The position numbers and the translations under genes were made by a program. From positions 1 through 64,000 of the forward strand of contig NZ_PUQD01000010.1 in the NCBI RefSeq assembly GCF_003331055.1: 64,000 nt of DNA, given 5' to 3'. The number at the start of each line of letters is the position of its first letter. Position 1 is the stretch's first letter. This DNA comes from Pseudomonas sp. AFG_SD02_1510_Pfu_092 (GTDB taxonomy: Bacteria > Pseudomonadota > Gammaproteobacteria > Pseudomonadales > Pseudomonadaceae). This document shows, one piece after another, positions 36,593 through 45,321 of this stretch. Below the pieces are notes generated by a model. It was not told where the DNA came from, did no database searches, and worked only from the letters and a program-made list of their open reading frames with translations.

Positions 36593-37456
36593 TCACAGCC
36601 CGGCCGCCAGGCCAAGAAAGGCCTGGATCAGGCGCAGTTCGCGGCGGCGCTCGAGGCAGCCGATCAAGTGTTGGTTGACCAGGCCCTCGCCGGCCAGCGG
36701 GCGCGCCACCACCCGGGGGTCATTGGCCACTTCGGTGGACGACACCACGCCAATGCCCAGCTCCGACGCCACCGCTTCGGTCACCGCTTCGCGGCTGTCC
36801 AGCTCCAGCAGCACGCGAGGTTGCACGGCGGCCGTGCTGCAGGCCTTGTCGAAGGTGCGCCGGGTGGTCGAGCTGGGTTCGCGCAGCACCATGATCTGCT
36901 GGTGCAGCTCGGCCAATGGCAAGTCCTCCTTGGCGTTGGCCCAGGCGTGCCCCGCCGGCAGCAAGGCGCACAGCCGCGACTGGCAAAGGCTCTGCAGATG
37001 CAGGCCTTTGCGCGGCTCGATCTCGGTCAGCACGGCCACGTCGGCATGCTCGCCGAGCAGCGCCGCCAAGGTTTCCTGGGCGTTGCCCAGGCGCAGGTTG
37101 ACGGTAATGCCCGGGTAGCGTTCACGCAGCAGCGCCAGCATCGGCATGACCCGGTGCGGGCCGTCGGCGGCCACCTCCAGGCGCCCGGTCAGCAACTGCC
37201 GGTTGGCTTCAAGCATGGCCTGCGCCTCCTCGGCCAGGCCGAACATGGCACGGGTGATGGCCGCCAGGCGGGTGCCCTCTTCGGTCAGCTCGACGCGCCG
37301 CGCGGTGCGCCGCAGCAGGGTGATCTGGTAGTGCTCCTCCAGCGCCTTGATGTGCCCGGTCACTGCCGGCTGGCTGATGAACAGGCGGGCGGCAGCACGG
37401 GTAAAGCTGCCCTCACGGGCCACGGCGTCGAAGGCACGCAACTGGAACAGGTTCAT
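36593..37456 (-). CDS. LysR-family regulator divergent from phnWX
   Basis: 287 residues. N-terminal HTH FQLRAFDAVAREGSFTRAAARLFISQPAVTGHIKALEEHYQITLLRR, then a periplasmic-binding-protein-like effector domain. The 112-bp region shared with phnW makes it the probable activator of 2-aminoethylphosphonate use. Starts at 37,456 or two codons earlier are possible; the inner ATG has better spacing to an AGG and matches the usual LysR beginning. Confidence 0.9.
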   Translation of the reverse strand: MNLFQLRAFDAVAREGSFTRAAARLFISQPAVTGHIKALEEHYQITLLRRTARRVELTEEGTRLAAITRAMFGLAEEAQAMLEANRQLLTGRLEVAADGPHRVMPMLALLRERYPGITVNLRLGNAQETLAALLGEHADVAVLTEIEPRKGLHLQSLCQSRLCALLPAGHAWANAKEDLPLAELHQQIMVLREPSSTTRRTFDKACSTAAVQPRVLLELDSREAVTEAVASELGIGVVSSTEVANDPRVVARPLAGEGLVNQHLIGCLERRRELRLIQAFLGLAAGL

Positions 37457-37568
37457 TGGCATCGGCCTGACTTATAGTTTGGATAACAACAAACAATTTG
37501 ATTGATGACAGCGCCGATTGCAACCTAGGCCCCGTAGTTTCAGCCCACCGCTTGTGAGGAATAACGGA

Positions 37569-38675
37569 ATGAGCCACGCCCCGATTCTGCTGACCCCCGG
37601 CCCCCTGACCACATCAATCCGCACCCGCCAAGCCATGCTGGTGGACTGGGGCTCCTGGGACCGCGATTTCAACCAGCTGACCGCCAGTGTCTGCGAGCAA
37701 CTGCTGGCCATCATCGACGGCAGCACCAGCCACCACTGCGTCCCCTTGCAGGGCAGCGGCACCTTCGCCGTCGAAGCGGCCATCGGCACCCTGGTGCCGC
37801 GCAATGGCAAGGTGCTGGTGCTGATCAACGGCGCGTATGGCCAACGCCTGGCAAAGATCTGCAAGGTGCTGGGCCGCGCCTACAGCACCTTCGAAACCGC
37901 CGAAGACCAGCCGACCACGGCTGCCGACGTCGACCGCCTGCTGGCCGCCGACCTGGCCATCAGCCATGTCGCGCTGATCCACTGCGAAACCAGCACCGGC
38001 ATCCTCAACCCGCTGCCGGAGATCGCCCAGGTGGTCCAGCGTCACGGCAAGCGGCTGATCATTGACGCCATGAGTTCGTTTGGCGCCCTGCCGATAGACG
38101 CTCGCGAGATTCCGTTCGAAGCACTGATCGCCGCCTCCGGCAAATGCCTGGAAGGCGTGCCAGGCATGGGCTTCGTGTTCGCCGAAAAAACTGCCCTGGC
38201 CGCCGCCGAAGGCAATGCGCACTCGCTGGCCATGGACCTGCACGACCAGCACAGCTACATGGCCAAGACCGGCCAGTGGCGCTTCACCCCACCGACCCAC
38301 GTGGTCGCCGCCCTGCACGAAGCGCTGCAGCAATATAACGAGGAAGGTGGCTTGCCCGCCCGCCACCAACGCTACGCCGACAACTGCAAGACCCTGCTCG
38401 ACGGCATGGCCGCCCTCGGCCTGCGCAGCTTCCTGCCCGCCGCGATCCAGGCGCCGATCATCGTCACCTTCCACGCACCGAACGATCCACGCTACCAGTT
38501 CAAGGACTTCTACGAGCGGGTCAAGGCCAAGGGTTTCATCCTCTACCCGGGCAAGCTGACCCAGGTGGAAACCTTCCGTGTCGGCTGCATCGGCGTGGTC
38601 GGTGCGGACGGCATGCAGGCCGCCGTGAATGCCGTGGCCGAGGTGCTGCGGGAAATGGAAGTGCTGGACATCTGA
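37569..38675 (+). CDS. phnW: 2-aminoethylphosphonate--pyruvate transaminase
   Basis: 368-residue PLP aminotransferase (fold type I) converting 2-aminoethylphosphonate and pyruvate to phosphonoacetaldehyde and alanine. N-terminal [10 protein letters not shown]; Asp166 ([12 protein letters not shown]) for the PLP ring nitrogen; Schiff-base Lys192 in [23 protein letters not shown] precedes the ATG at 37,569; an earlier in-frame ATG is not supported. It is 34 bp ahead of phnX and divergent from a LysR gene. Confidence 0.96.
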   Translation: MSHAPILLTPGPLTTSIRTRQAMLVDWGSWDRDFNQLTASVCEQLLAIIDGSTSHHCVPLQGSGTFAVEAAIGTLVPRNGKVLVLINGAYGQRLAKICKVLGRAYSTFETAEDQPTTAADVDRLLAADLAISHVALIHCETSTGILNPLPEIAQVVQRHGKRLIIDAMSSFGALPIDAREIPFEALIAASGKCLEGVPGMGFVFAEKTALAAAEGNAHSLAMDLHDQHSYMAKTGQWRFTPPTHVVAALHEALQQYNEEGGLPARHQRYADNCKTLLDGMAALGLRSFLPAAIQAPIIVTFHAPNDPRYQFKDFYERVKAKGFILYPGKLTQVETFRVGCIGVVGADGMQAAVNAVAEVLREMEVLDI

Positions 38676-38709
38676 CCTTTTGCCCACCCGACTTCAGGAA
38701 TTAGCGCAC

Positions 38710-39537
38710 ATGAACTACAGCAACCCCACCCAGCTGCAAGCCGCGATCCTCGACTGGGCCGGCACCGTGGTCGACTTCGGCTCCTTCGCGCCGACCCAGA
38801 TCTTTGTCGAAGCCTTCGCCGAATTCGATGTACAGGTGTCCATCGAAGAGGCCCGTGGCCCGATGGGCATGGGCAAGTGGGACCACATCCGCACCCTGTG
38901 CGACGTGCCGGAAATTGCCGAGCGCTACCGCAAGGTGTTCGGCCGTACCCCGACCGACGAGGATGTCACGGCCATCTACAACCGTTTCATGCCCTTGCAG
39001 ATCGACAAGATCGCCGTGCACTCGGCGCTGATCCCCGGCGCGCTGGACACCCTCACCGGGCTGCGCCAGGACGGCCTGAAGATCGGCTCGTGCTCGGGTT
39101 ACCCGAAAGTGGTGATGGACAAGGTGGTGGAGCTGGCCGCGCAGAACGGCTACGTGGCCGACCACGTGGTGGCGACCGACGAGACGCCGAATGGCCGCCC
39201 CTGGCCGGCCCAGGCCCTGGCCAACGTGATTGCCCTGGGCATTGACGATGTGGCGGCCTGCGTGAAGGTCGACGATACCGTGCCGGGCATCCTCGAAGGC
39301 CGCCGTGCCGGCATGTGGACCGTCGCCCTGGTGTGTTCGGGCAATGCCTTGGGGCTGACCTGGGAAGGCTACCGCGCGTTGAGCGCCGAGAAGCTGGAAA
39401 GCGAGCGCCAGCGTATCCACGCACTGTTCGCCGGCTCCCGCCCGCACTACCTGATCGACACCATCAACGAATTGCCTGAAGTGATCGCTGATATCAACCG
39501 GCGCCTGGCCAAGGGCGAGATGCCGCAAACAGCCTGA
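38710..39537 (+). CDS. phnX: phosphonoacetaldehyde hydrolase
   Basis: 275-residue HAD-superfamily enzyme cleaving phosphonoacetaldehyde to acetaldehyde and phosphate. Nucleophile Asp15 in [12 protein letters not shown]; Schiff-base Lys56 in [11 protein letters not shown], the feature that separates PhnX from other HAD phosphatases; [12 protein letters not shown] and [13 protein letters not shown] complete the site. With phnW it frees phosphate and C2 units from natural phosphonates. Confidence 0.96.
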   Translation: MNYSNPTQLQAAILDWAGTVVDFGSFAPTQIFVEAFAEFDVQVSIEEARGPMGMGKWDHIRTLCDVPEIAERYRKVFGRTPTDEDVTAIYNRFMPLQIDKIAVHSALIPGALDTLTGLRQDGLKIGSCSGYPKVVMDKVVELAAQNGYVADHVVATDETPNGRPWPAQALANVIALGIDDVAACVKVDDTVPGILEGRRAGMWTVALVCSGNALGLTWEGYRALSAEKLESERQRIHALFAGSRPHYLIDTINELPEVIADINRRLAKGEMPQTA

Positions 39538-39542
39538 CCCGC

Positions 39543-39588
39543 CGGCGGGGCCGCGCTGCGGCCCATCGCCGGCAAGCCGGCTCCCACA
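39543..39588. repeat. single REP element
   Basis: GGGGCCGCGCTGCGGCCC hairpin followed by ATCGCCGGCAAGCCGGCTCC, the CGCCGGCAAGCC subtype, between convergent phnX and the AI-2E family gene. Confidence 0.75.
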
Positions 39589-39639
39589 CCGATCGCGCCA
39601 GCTTTTAACATTCGAGCGAGGCAGCTGCTGCCGCGGGCG

Positions 39640-40704
39640 TTACTCCGGCAGCTGCACCTGCGGCTTGGTCGCGGCAAAGATCGCCCAGCTCGACAGGAAC
39701 AACGCCGCGATCAGCGGCCCGATGACGAAGCCGTTGAGCCCGAACACCGCCAGCCCACCAAGCGTCGACACCAGAATCAGGTAATCCGGCATGCGCGTGT
39801 CCTTGCCCACCAGGATCGGCCGCAGCAGGTTGTCCACCAGGCCGATCACCAGCACCCCGAACGCGGTCAGGATCACCCCCGGCAAGATCGCCCCGGACAG
39901 CAGGAAATACGCCGCCACCGGCGCCCACACGATGCCCGCCCCCACCGCCGGCAACAGCGACAGAAACGCCATCAGCACCGCCCACACCAGCGCGCTGGGG
40001 ATATCCAGTACCCAGAAGATGAAGCCGCCCAGCGCCCCTTGGGTAATGGCCACCAGCACGTTGCCTTTCACCGTCGCTCGCACCACGCGGTTGAACTTCA
40101 ATTGCAAACGGCGCTTCTGCTGCTCGGGCAGCGGCACCGCCAGGCGCACACGGCGGGCCACTTCCGCGCCCTCGCGCAGGAAGAAGAACAGCAGGTACAG
40201 CATGATGCCGAAGCTGATCACCAGCTCGAAGGTGCCCTGGCCAAAGCTGAACGCCTGGCTGGCCAGCACCTGGCTGCCCTGGGTCGCCCACTTGCTGATC
40301 TTGTCGCGCAGCCCGTCGAGGTTGCCCATGCCCATGCTGTCCAGGCCGTGGCGGACAAAGGCCGGGAGCATGTCCATGCCGCGTTCGACATAACCGGCGA
40401 TGTCCAGCTGCCCGCTCTCGATGCGCTGGTACAGCATGGCGCCTTCCTGCACCAGCAGCGCACTGGTGATGATCACCGGCAACACCGCCACCAGCAGGCA
40501 TACCAGCAAGGTGGTGGCGGCCGCCAGGTTGCGCCGCCGTCCGAAGCGGATCAGCAGGTGGCGCTGCAACGGCGCGAACAGGATGCCGAGTATCACCGCC
40601 CAGAAGATCGCCCCGTAGTAAGGCAACAGGATCCACACGAAGGCAATGGTCACCAGCGCCAGCAGCACTGCCAGGGCCTTGTTCTGTAAAGCGGCTTCGT
40701 TCAT
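39640..40704 (-). CDS. AI-2E/PerM family transporter
   Basis: 354-residue inner-membrane protein with about eight hydrophobic helices. Family motifs visible: a C-terminal VGLVDNLLRPILVGKDTRMPDYLILVSTLGGLAVFGLNGFVIGPLIAALFLSSW. Members include TqsA (AI-2 export) and YdiK-like proteins, so the substrate is undetermined. The ATG at 40,704 with GAGGAC at 7 bp is preferred over an open upstream extension. Confidence 0.9.
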   Translation of the reverse strand: MNEAALQNKALAVLLALVTIAFVWILLPYYGAIFWAVILGILFAPLQRHLLIRFGRRRNLAAATTLLVCLLVAVLPVIITSALLVQEGAMLYQRIESGQLDIAGYVERGMDMLPAFVRHGLDSMGMGNLDGLRDKISKWATQGSQVLASQAFSFGQGTFELVISFGIMLYLLFFFLREGAEVARRVRLAVPLPEQQKRRLQLKFNRVVRATVKGNVLVAITQGALGGFIFWVLDIPSALVWAVLMAFLSLLPAVGAGIVWAPVAAYFLLSGAILPGVILTAFGVLVIGLVDNLLRPILVGKDTRMPDYLILVSTLGGLAVFGLNGFVIGPLIAALFLSSWAIFAATKPQVQLPE

Positions 40705-40770
40705 CGCATGTCCTCGAGTGGCTTCTGCGATATTAGTGCGCGCCGCCTGGGTAAAAGTGCCACGCCTGGC

Positions 40771-40784
40771 TTGATGCAAATCAA
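40771..40784 (+). promoter_or_regulatory. Anr/FNR box with class II spacing (trhP)
   Basis: TTGATGCAAATCAA is a perfect TTGAT-N4-ATCAA site. A -10-like TAGCAT at 40,807-40,812 lies 32 bp from its centre, the spacing of class II FNR/Anr activation, with the trhP start 26 bp further on. It predicts induction at low oxygen. Confidence 0.75.
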
Positions 40785-40837
40785 TACTCACCGTGTCCAC
40801 CGGCACTAGCATCCGCACCTTTTGCCCCGGTGCGCAC

Positions 40838-42172
40838 ATGATCCCTACCGCCAAGCCCGAACTGCTGGCCCCTGCCGGCACCCTCAAGACCATGCGCTAT
40901 GCCTTCGCCTATGGCGCCGACGCGGTCTACGCCGGCCAGCCACGCTACAGCTTGCGGGTGCGCAACAACGAGTTCGATCACGGCAACCTGGCCGCTGGTA
41001 TCCAGGAGGCACATGCGCTGGGCAAGCGCTTCTACGTGGTGGTCAACATCGCCCCGCACAATGCCAAGCTGAAAACCTTTCTCAAGGACCTGGCGCCGGT
41101 GATAGCCATGGCACCGGATGCGCTGATCATGTCCGACCCCGGCCTGATCATGCTGGTTCGCCAGCATTTTCCGCAGATGCCGGTGCACCTGTCGGTGCAG
41201 GCCAACACGGTCAACTGGGCCAGTGTGCAGTTCTGGCAGCAGCTAGGCATCAGCCGGGTGATTCTGTCGCGCGAGCTGTCGCTCGAAGAGATCGAGGAGA
41301 TCCGCCAGCAAGTGCCGGACATGGAACTGGAGGTGTTCGTCCACGGCGCCCTGTGCATGGCCTATTCCGGCCGCTGCCTGCTGTCGGGCTACCTCAACAA
41401 GCGCGACGCCAACCAGGGCACCTGCACCAACGCCTGCCGCTGGAAGTATGACGCCACGCCCGCCACTGAAAACGCCAGCGGCGACATCGTGCGCGAAGTG
41501 CAGCCGACCCTGGGCCTGGGTGCACCGACCGAGCAGGTGTTCCTGCTGCAGGAGAGCAACCGTCCCGGCGAGGACATGCCGGCGTTCGAGGATGAACACG
41601 GCACCTACATCATGAACGCCAAGGACCTGCGCGCCATTCAGCACGTCGGGCGCCTGGCCGGCATGGGGGTGCACTCGCTGAAGATCGAGGGCCGCACCAA
41701 GTCGCACTTCTACTGCGCCCGCGCGGTGCAGTCGTACCGCCAGGCGATCGACGATGCCGTGGCCGGGCGGCCTTTCGACCGCGCACTGATGGACAACCTC
41801 GAATCGCTGGCACAACGCGGCTACACCGAAGGTTTCCTGCGCCGCCATGTGCATGACGAATACCAGAACTACCAGCGCGGCAATTCGGTTTCCGAACGCC
41901 AGCAGTTCGTTGGCGAGCTGACTGGCGTGCGCGTCGAGGGCCTGGCCGAGGTCAAGGTGAAGAACCGCTTCGCCATCGGCGACCACCTGGAGCTGATGAC
42001 GCCGCGCGGCAACTACCATTTCGACCTGCACCGCCTGTGCGACCGCCAGCAGCAGGCGATTGAGGTGGCACCGGGTGACGGCCACGTGGTGTACCTGCCG
42101 ATCCCGGAGCAGGTCGCGCTCGACTACGCCCTGCTGATGCGCGACCTCGGCGCCGACGAGGCGGCCAGCTGA
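40838..42172 (+). CDS. trhP: U32-family tRNA hydroxylation protein TrhP (YegQ)
   Basis: 444 residues of peptidase family U32, the size of E. coli YegQ/TrhP (453), which with prephenate and an Fe-S cluster makes 5-hydroxyuridine at the wobble base independently of O2. N-terminal PELLAPAGTLKTMRYAFAYGADAVYAG; VHGALCMAYSGRCLLSGYLNKRDANQGTCTNACRWKY with the U32 cysteines; later KIEGRTKSHFYCARAVQSYR. The ATG at 40,838 has only a weak ribosome site; an upstream in-frame start would lie within the -10 region of the predicted promoter. Confidence 0.9.
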   Translation: MIPTAKPELLAPAGTLKTMRYAFAYGADAVYAGQPRYSLRVRNNEFDHGNLAAGIQEAHALGKRFYVVVNIAPHNAKLKTFLKDLAPVIAMAPDALIMSDPGLIMLVRQHFPQMPVHLSVQANTVNWASVQFWQQLGISRVILSRELSLEEIEEIRQQVPDMELEVFVHGALCMAYSGRCLLSGYLNKRDANQGTCTNACRWKYDATPATENASGDIVREVQPTLGLGAPTEQVFLLQESNRPGEDMPAFEDEHGTYIMNAKDLRAIQHVGRLAGMGVHSLKIEGRTKSHFYCARAVQSYRQAIDDAVAGRPFDRALMDNLESLAQRGYTEGFLRRHVHDEYQNYQRGNSVSERQQFVGELTGVRVEGLAEVKVKNRFAIGDHLELMTPRGNYHFDLHRLCDRQQQAIEVAPGDGHVVYLPIPEQVALDYALLMRDLGADEAAS

Positions 42173-42278
42173 CAATCCTGTAATGTGCGCCTCAGCTGGC
42201 TGTCAGCGGCCAGCGGCGAACATCGCGCCAGTCGCTTAGGCTATGCTGCCGATCTACCGCCGGAAGGAGTGCTTGACC

Positions 42279-42707
42279 ATGCTGCGCAAACATCTGTTGA
42301 CCCTGGGTCTGCTGGCCCTCAGCGGCCTGGCCCAGGCGGCCGAGACCATCGACGTCTACCGCGACCCCAACTGCGGCTGCTGCAAGGCCTGGATCAGCCA
42401 CCTGCGCGACAACGGCTTCACCGTCAACGACCATGTCGAGCCGAACATGAGCGCGGTCAAGCAGCGCCTGGGCGTGGCGCCACGCCTGGCGTCGTGCCAC
42501 ACCGGGGTGATCGACGGCAAGTTCGTCGAAGGCCACGTGCCGGCCGAGCAGGTGCGCCTGCTGGCCGGGCGCAACGACCTCAAAGGCCTGGCCGTGCCGG
42601 GCATGCCGATGGGCTCGCCGGGCATGGAAATGGGTGACCACAAGGACGCCTACCAGGTCATCGGCGTGACCCGGGACGGCAAGGACAGCGTGGTCGCCAA
42701 CTACTGA
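42279..42707 (+). CDS. DUF411 secreted metal-related protein
   Basis: 142 residues. Signal peptide MLRKHLLTLGLLALSGLAQA, then a thioredoxin-like DUF411 domain opening VYRDPNCGCCKAWISHLRDNGF, with a CGCC motif, and a methionine-rich VPGMPMGSPGMEMGD segment that suggests copper contact. DUF411 proteins accompany copper-resistance genes in other bacteria; none are seen here. AAGGAG precedes the ATG. Its stop overlaps the next start by one base. Confidence 0.9.
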   Translation: MLRKHLLTLGLLALSGLAQAAETIDVYRDPNCGCCKAWISHLRDNGFTVNDHVEPNMSAVKQRLGVAPRLASCHTGVIDGKFVEGHVPAEQVRLLAGRNDLKGLAVPGMPMGSPGMEMGDHKDAYQVIGVTRDGKDSVVANY

Positions 42708-43144
42708 TGCTCAGCCTGTGGGCGCTGTTCTTCAGCGCCTTCGGCGCCGCCACCCTGCTGCCGCTGCAATCGGAGGCCGTGCTGGTCGGCCTGTTGCTGC
42801 GCCAGCCCGAAGCCTGGGCCAGCTTGCTGCTGGTGGCGACAGTGGGCAATGTGCTGGGCTCGGTGGTCAACTGGCTGCTGGGCCGGGCCATCGAACAGCT
42901 GCGGGGCAAGCGCTGGTTCCCGTTCAGCCCTGCCCAGCTGGAGCGCGCGCAACGGCGCTACCAGCGTTGGGGACAATGGTCGTTGCTGCTTAGCTGGATG
43001 CCGGTGATCGGCGACCCGCTGACGCTGATTGCCGGCATCATGCGCGAACCATTCTGGCGCTTCCTGCTGCTGGTGAGCGTGGCCAAGGCCGGCCGCTATG
43101 CCGTGCTGGCGCTGGTTACCCTGGGCTGGTTTCACGCCTGGTAA
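42707..43144 (+). CDS. YqaA/DedA-like small membrane protein
   Basis: 145 residues with about four hydrophobic helices, of the SNARE-associated/YqaA type: TLLPLQSEAVLVGLLL, TVGNVLGSVVNWLLGR, then RWGQWSLLLSWMPVIGDPLTLIAGIMR, the conserved PxxGDPLT-like loop of the family. Coupled to the DUF411 gene by a TGATG overlap. Exact transport role unknown. Confidence 0.88.
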   Translation: MLSLWALFFSAFGAATLLPLQSEAVLVGLLLRQPEAWASLLLVATVGNVLGSVVNWLLGRAIEQLRGKRWFPFSPAQLERAQRRYQRWGQWSLLLSWMPVIGDPLTLIAGIMREPFWRFLLLVSVAKAGRYAVLALVTLGWFHAW

Positions 43145-43219
43145 CACCTTTTGCGCTCGGCGCGGTCCACTGACTGCTAGAGTCGCCCCTTCCTACATGG
43201 CCTTACACGGAGTGCCCCC

Positions 43220-44230
43220 ATGCTGCGCGCAACCGCCCTGGCCCTGGCCTGCCTCGTCGGCAATTCGGCAGTCGCCACCGAATCGCCCACCTACGGCCCC
43301 CAGCTCGAAGGCTTCAGCTACCCGCACCCACTCAAGCATTTCGATTTCACCTCCCAGGGCCAGGCCCTGCAGATGGGCTACATGGATGTGCCCGCCCAAG
43401 GCCAGGCCAACGGCCGCAGCGTGATGCTGATGCACGGCAAGAACTTCTGCGCCGCCACCTGGGAAAGCACCATCGAGGCCCTGAGCAAGGCCGGCTACCG
43501 GGTCATCGCCGCCGACCAGGTCGGCTTCTGCAGTTCCAGCAAACCGGCGCATTACCAGTACAGCTTCCAGCAACTGGCGAGCAACACCCATGCCTTGCTC
43601 GAACGCCTGGGGGTGAAACAGACCATCGTGCTTGGCCACTCCACCGGCGGCATGCTCGCCACCCGCTACGCGCTTATGTATCCGCAACAGGTGCAGCGCC
43701 TGGCAATGGTCAACCCGATTGGCCTGGAAGACTGGAAGGCCCTGGGCGTGCCCTATCGTACGGTGGACCAGTGGTATGCCCGCGAGCTCAAGCTGGATGC
43801 CGAAGGCGTGCGCGAGTATGAACGCAAGACCTACTACGCCGGGCGCTGGAAGCCGGAGTACGAGCGCTGGGTGCAGATGCTGGTGGGCCTGAACAAGGGG
43901 CCGGGGCATGAACGGGTGGCGTGGAATTCGGCGCTGATCTACGACATGATTTTCACCCAGCCGGTGTACCACGAGTTCAAGGACCTGCAGATGCCGACCC
44001 TGCTGCTGATCGGCGATCAGGACAGCACGGCGATCGGCAGTGATATCGCGCCGCCGCAGGTGAAGGAGAAGCTGGGCAACTACAAGGTACTCGGGCCGCA
44101 GGTGGCCAGGCTGATACCCAAGGGTGAGCTGATCATCTTCGAAGGCATGGGGCACGCGCCGCAGATCGAAGAACCGCTGCGCTTCAACCGCACACTGGTG
44201 GAGTGGCTGGGGCGCCAGACCGTCAACTGA
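43220..44230 (+). CDS. exported alpha/beta hydrolase
   Basis: 336 residues. N-terminal MLRATALALACLVGNSAVA looks like a signal peptide, so the enzyme is probably periplasmic. Nucleophile elbow LGHSTGG with Ser141; oxyanion region LMHGKNFCAATW; acid in LLIGDQDSTA; catalytic His in GMGHAPQIEEP. Resembles esterase/haloperoxidase-like hydrolases; substrate unknown. A run of tandem REPs follows. Confidence 0.9.
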   Translation: MLRATALALACLVGNSAVATESPTYGPQLEGFSYPHPLKHFDFTSQGQALQMGYMDVPAQGQANGRSVMLMHGKNFCAATWESTIEALSKAGYRVIAADQVGFCSSSKPAHYQYSFQQLASNTHALLERLGVKQTIVLGHSTGGMLATRYALMYPQQVQRLAMVNPIGLEDWKALGVPYRTVDQWYARELKLDAEGVREYERKTYYAGRWKPEYERWVQMLVGLNKGPGHERVAWNSALIYDMIFTQPVYHEFKDLQMPTLLLIGDQDSTAIGSDIAPPQVKEKLGNYKVLGPQVARLIPKGELIIFEGMGHAPQIEEPLRFNRTLVEWLGRQTVN

Positions 44231-44725
44231 GGGCCGCCGTGCGGCCCATCGCCGGCAAGCCAGCTCCCACAGGCGCCGCATAAATCCGGCGCGGCACCGT
44301 CCCCTGTGTGCGGGCAAGCCCGCGAAGCAGACCACGCGGTGCATGGCACCGGCTGCGCCGGTGTTCGCGGCTAAAGCCGCTCCCACAGGTACCGCGTAAG
44401 CCCGGGGCTGCACCGTTCCCTGTGGGAGCGGGCAAGCCCGCGAAGCAGATGACGCGGTGCATGGCACCGGCTGCGCCGGTGTTCGCGGCCATGGCCGCTC
44501 CCACAGGGACCGCGTAAGCCCGGGGCTGCACCGTTCTCTGTGGGAGCGGGCAAGCCCGCGAAGCAGACCACGCGGTGCATGGCACCGGCTGCGCCGGTGT
44601 TCGCGGCCATGGCCGCTCCCACAGGTACCGCGTAAGCCCGGGGCTGCACCGTTCCCTGTGGGAGCGGGTTCACCCGCGAAGCAGACGACGCGGAAGATGG
44701 CACCGGCTGCGCCGGTGTTCGGCCA
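44231..44725. repeat. 118-bp tandem array built from paired REPs
   Basis: A unit holding GCATGGCACCGGCTGCGCCG, a CCATGGCCGCTCCCACAGG REP and an inverted GTGGGAGCGGGCAAGCCCGC REP recurs at exactly 118-bp steps (anchors 44,341, 44,459, 44,577, and a diverged fourth at 44,695). It occupies the whole gap between the hydrolase and DinB genes; no gene is supported here. Confidence 0.93.
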
Positions 44726-45307
44726 TCAAACCTTCCAGACCTGCTGCTCGGTCCAGCCCAACTCGGCAAAATCCACCGCCCGCAACCCCGCCTCTTCTTC
44801 GCAGAAAAACTCATCCAGCTGCGGCGGCCTGACCGCCGTGTCGCTGAGCATCGCATGCACCTGCCCACGGTGGTGCACCTGGTGCTCGAACAGGTGCGCC
44901 AACAACCGCAACCGTTGCTCGCGCTGTACCCGCTCGGGCCGCACGATACTCACATAGCGGCGCAGTTCGCTATCGCTCAGCGTCCGGCAATAGGCAATCA
45001 GCCGGTGGTCGGCCTGGGCCTGCTCGGCATGCAGGTCGGTGCAGGTGGCGAACGGCTGTTCGGGGTCGAAGAAACGCTCACCCTCGGCGCCGGGCAATTC
45101 GCCACGCTGCTCGCACTCGAGCATGTGCAGGTAGAACCAGTCCACCGTCAGCAGGTGGTTGAGGGTGGCCTTGATCGACGGGAAAAAACTGCAGCGCGGG
45201 GCGACGAACTCGTCCTGGGTCAGTTGCAGGCAGGCCTTGTACAGGCGGTGGTTGGCCCAGCCATTGTTGTAGGCCTGGGTCAGCAGGTGATGCGACAACG
45301 GCTCCAT
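44726..45307 (-). CDS. DinB-family protein
   Basis: 193-residue four-helix-bundle protein with the DinB metal-site pattern: a His in the second helix (KATLNHLLTVDWFYLHML) and HLFEHQVHHRGQVHAML with the paired histidines. The family includes thiol-dependent metalloenzymes; function unknown. AAGGAG precedes the ATG. Its stop lies at the edge of the tandem REP array. ZapE lies 14 bp upstream, so the two may be cotranscribed. Confidence 0.9.
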   Translation of the reverse strand: MEPLSHHLLTQAYNNGWANHRLYKACLQLTQDEFVAPRCSFFPSIKATLNHLLTVDWFYLHMLECEQRGELPGAEGERFFDPEQPFATCTDLHAEQAQADHRLIAYCRTLSDSELRRYVSIVRPERVQREQRLRLLAHLFEHQVHHRGQVHAMLSDTAVRPPQLDEFFCEEEAGLRAVDFAELGWTEQQVWKV

Positions 45308-45321
45308 GGTTCGGCTCCTTT

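Noticed and set aside
44231..44725. CRISPR-like array
   Set aside because: The 118-bp units are contiguous near-identical REP pairs with no unique spacers, and no cas genes are near.
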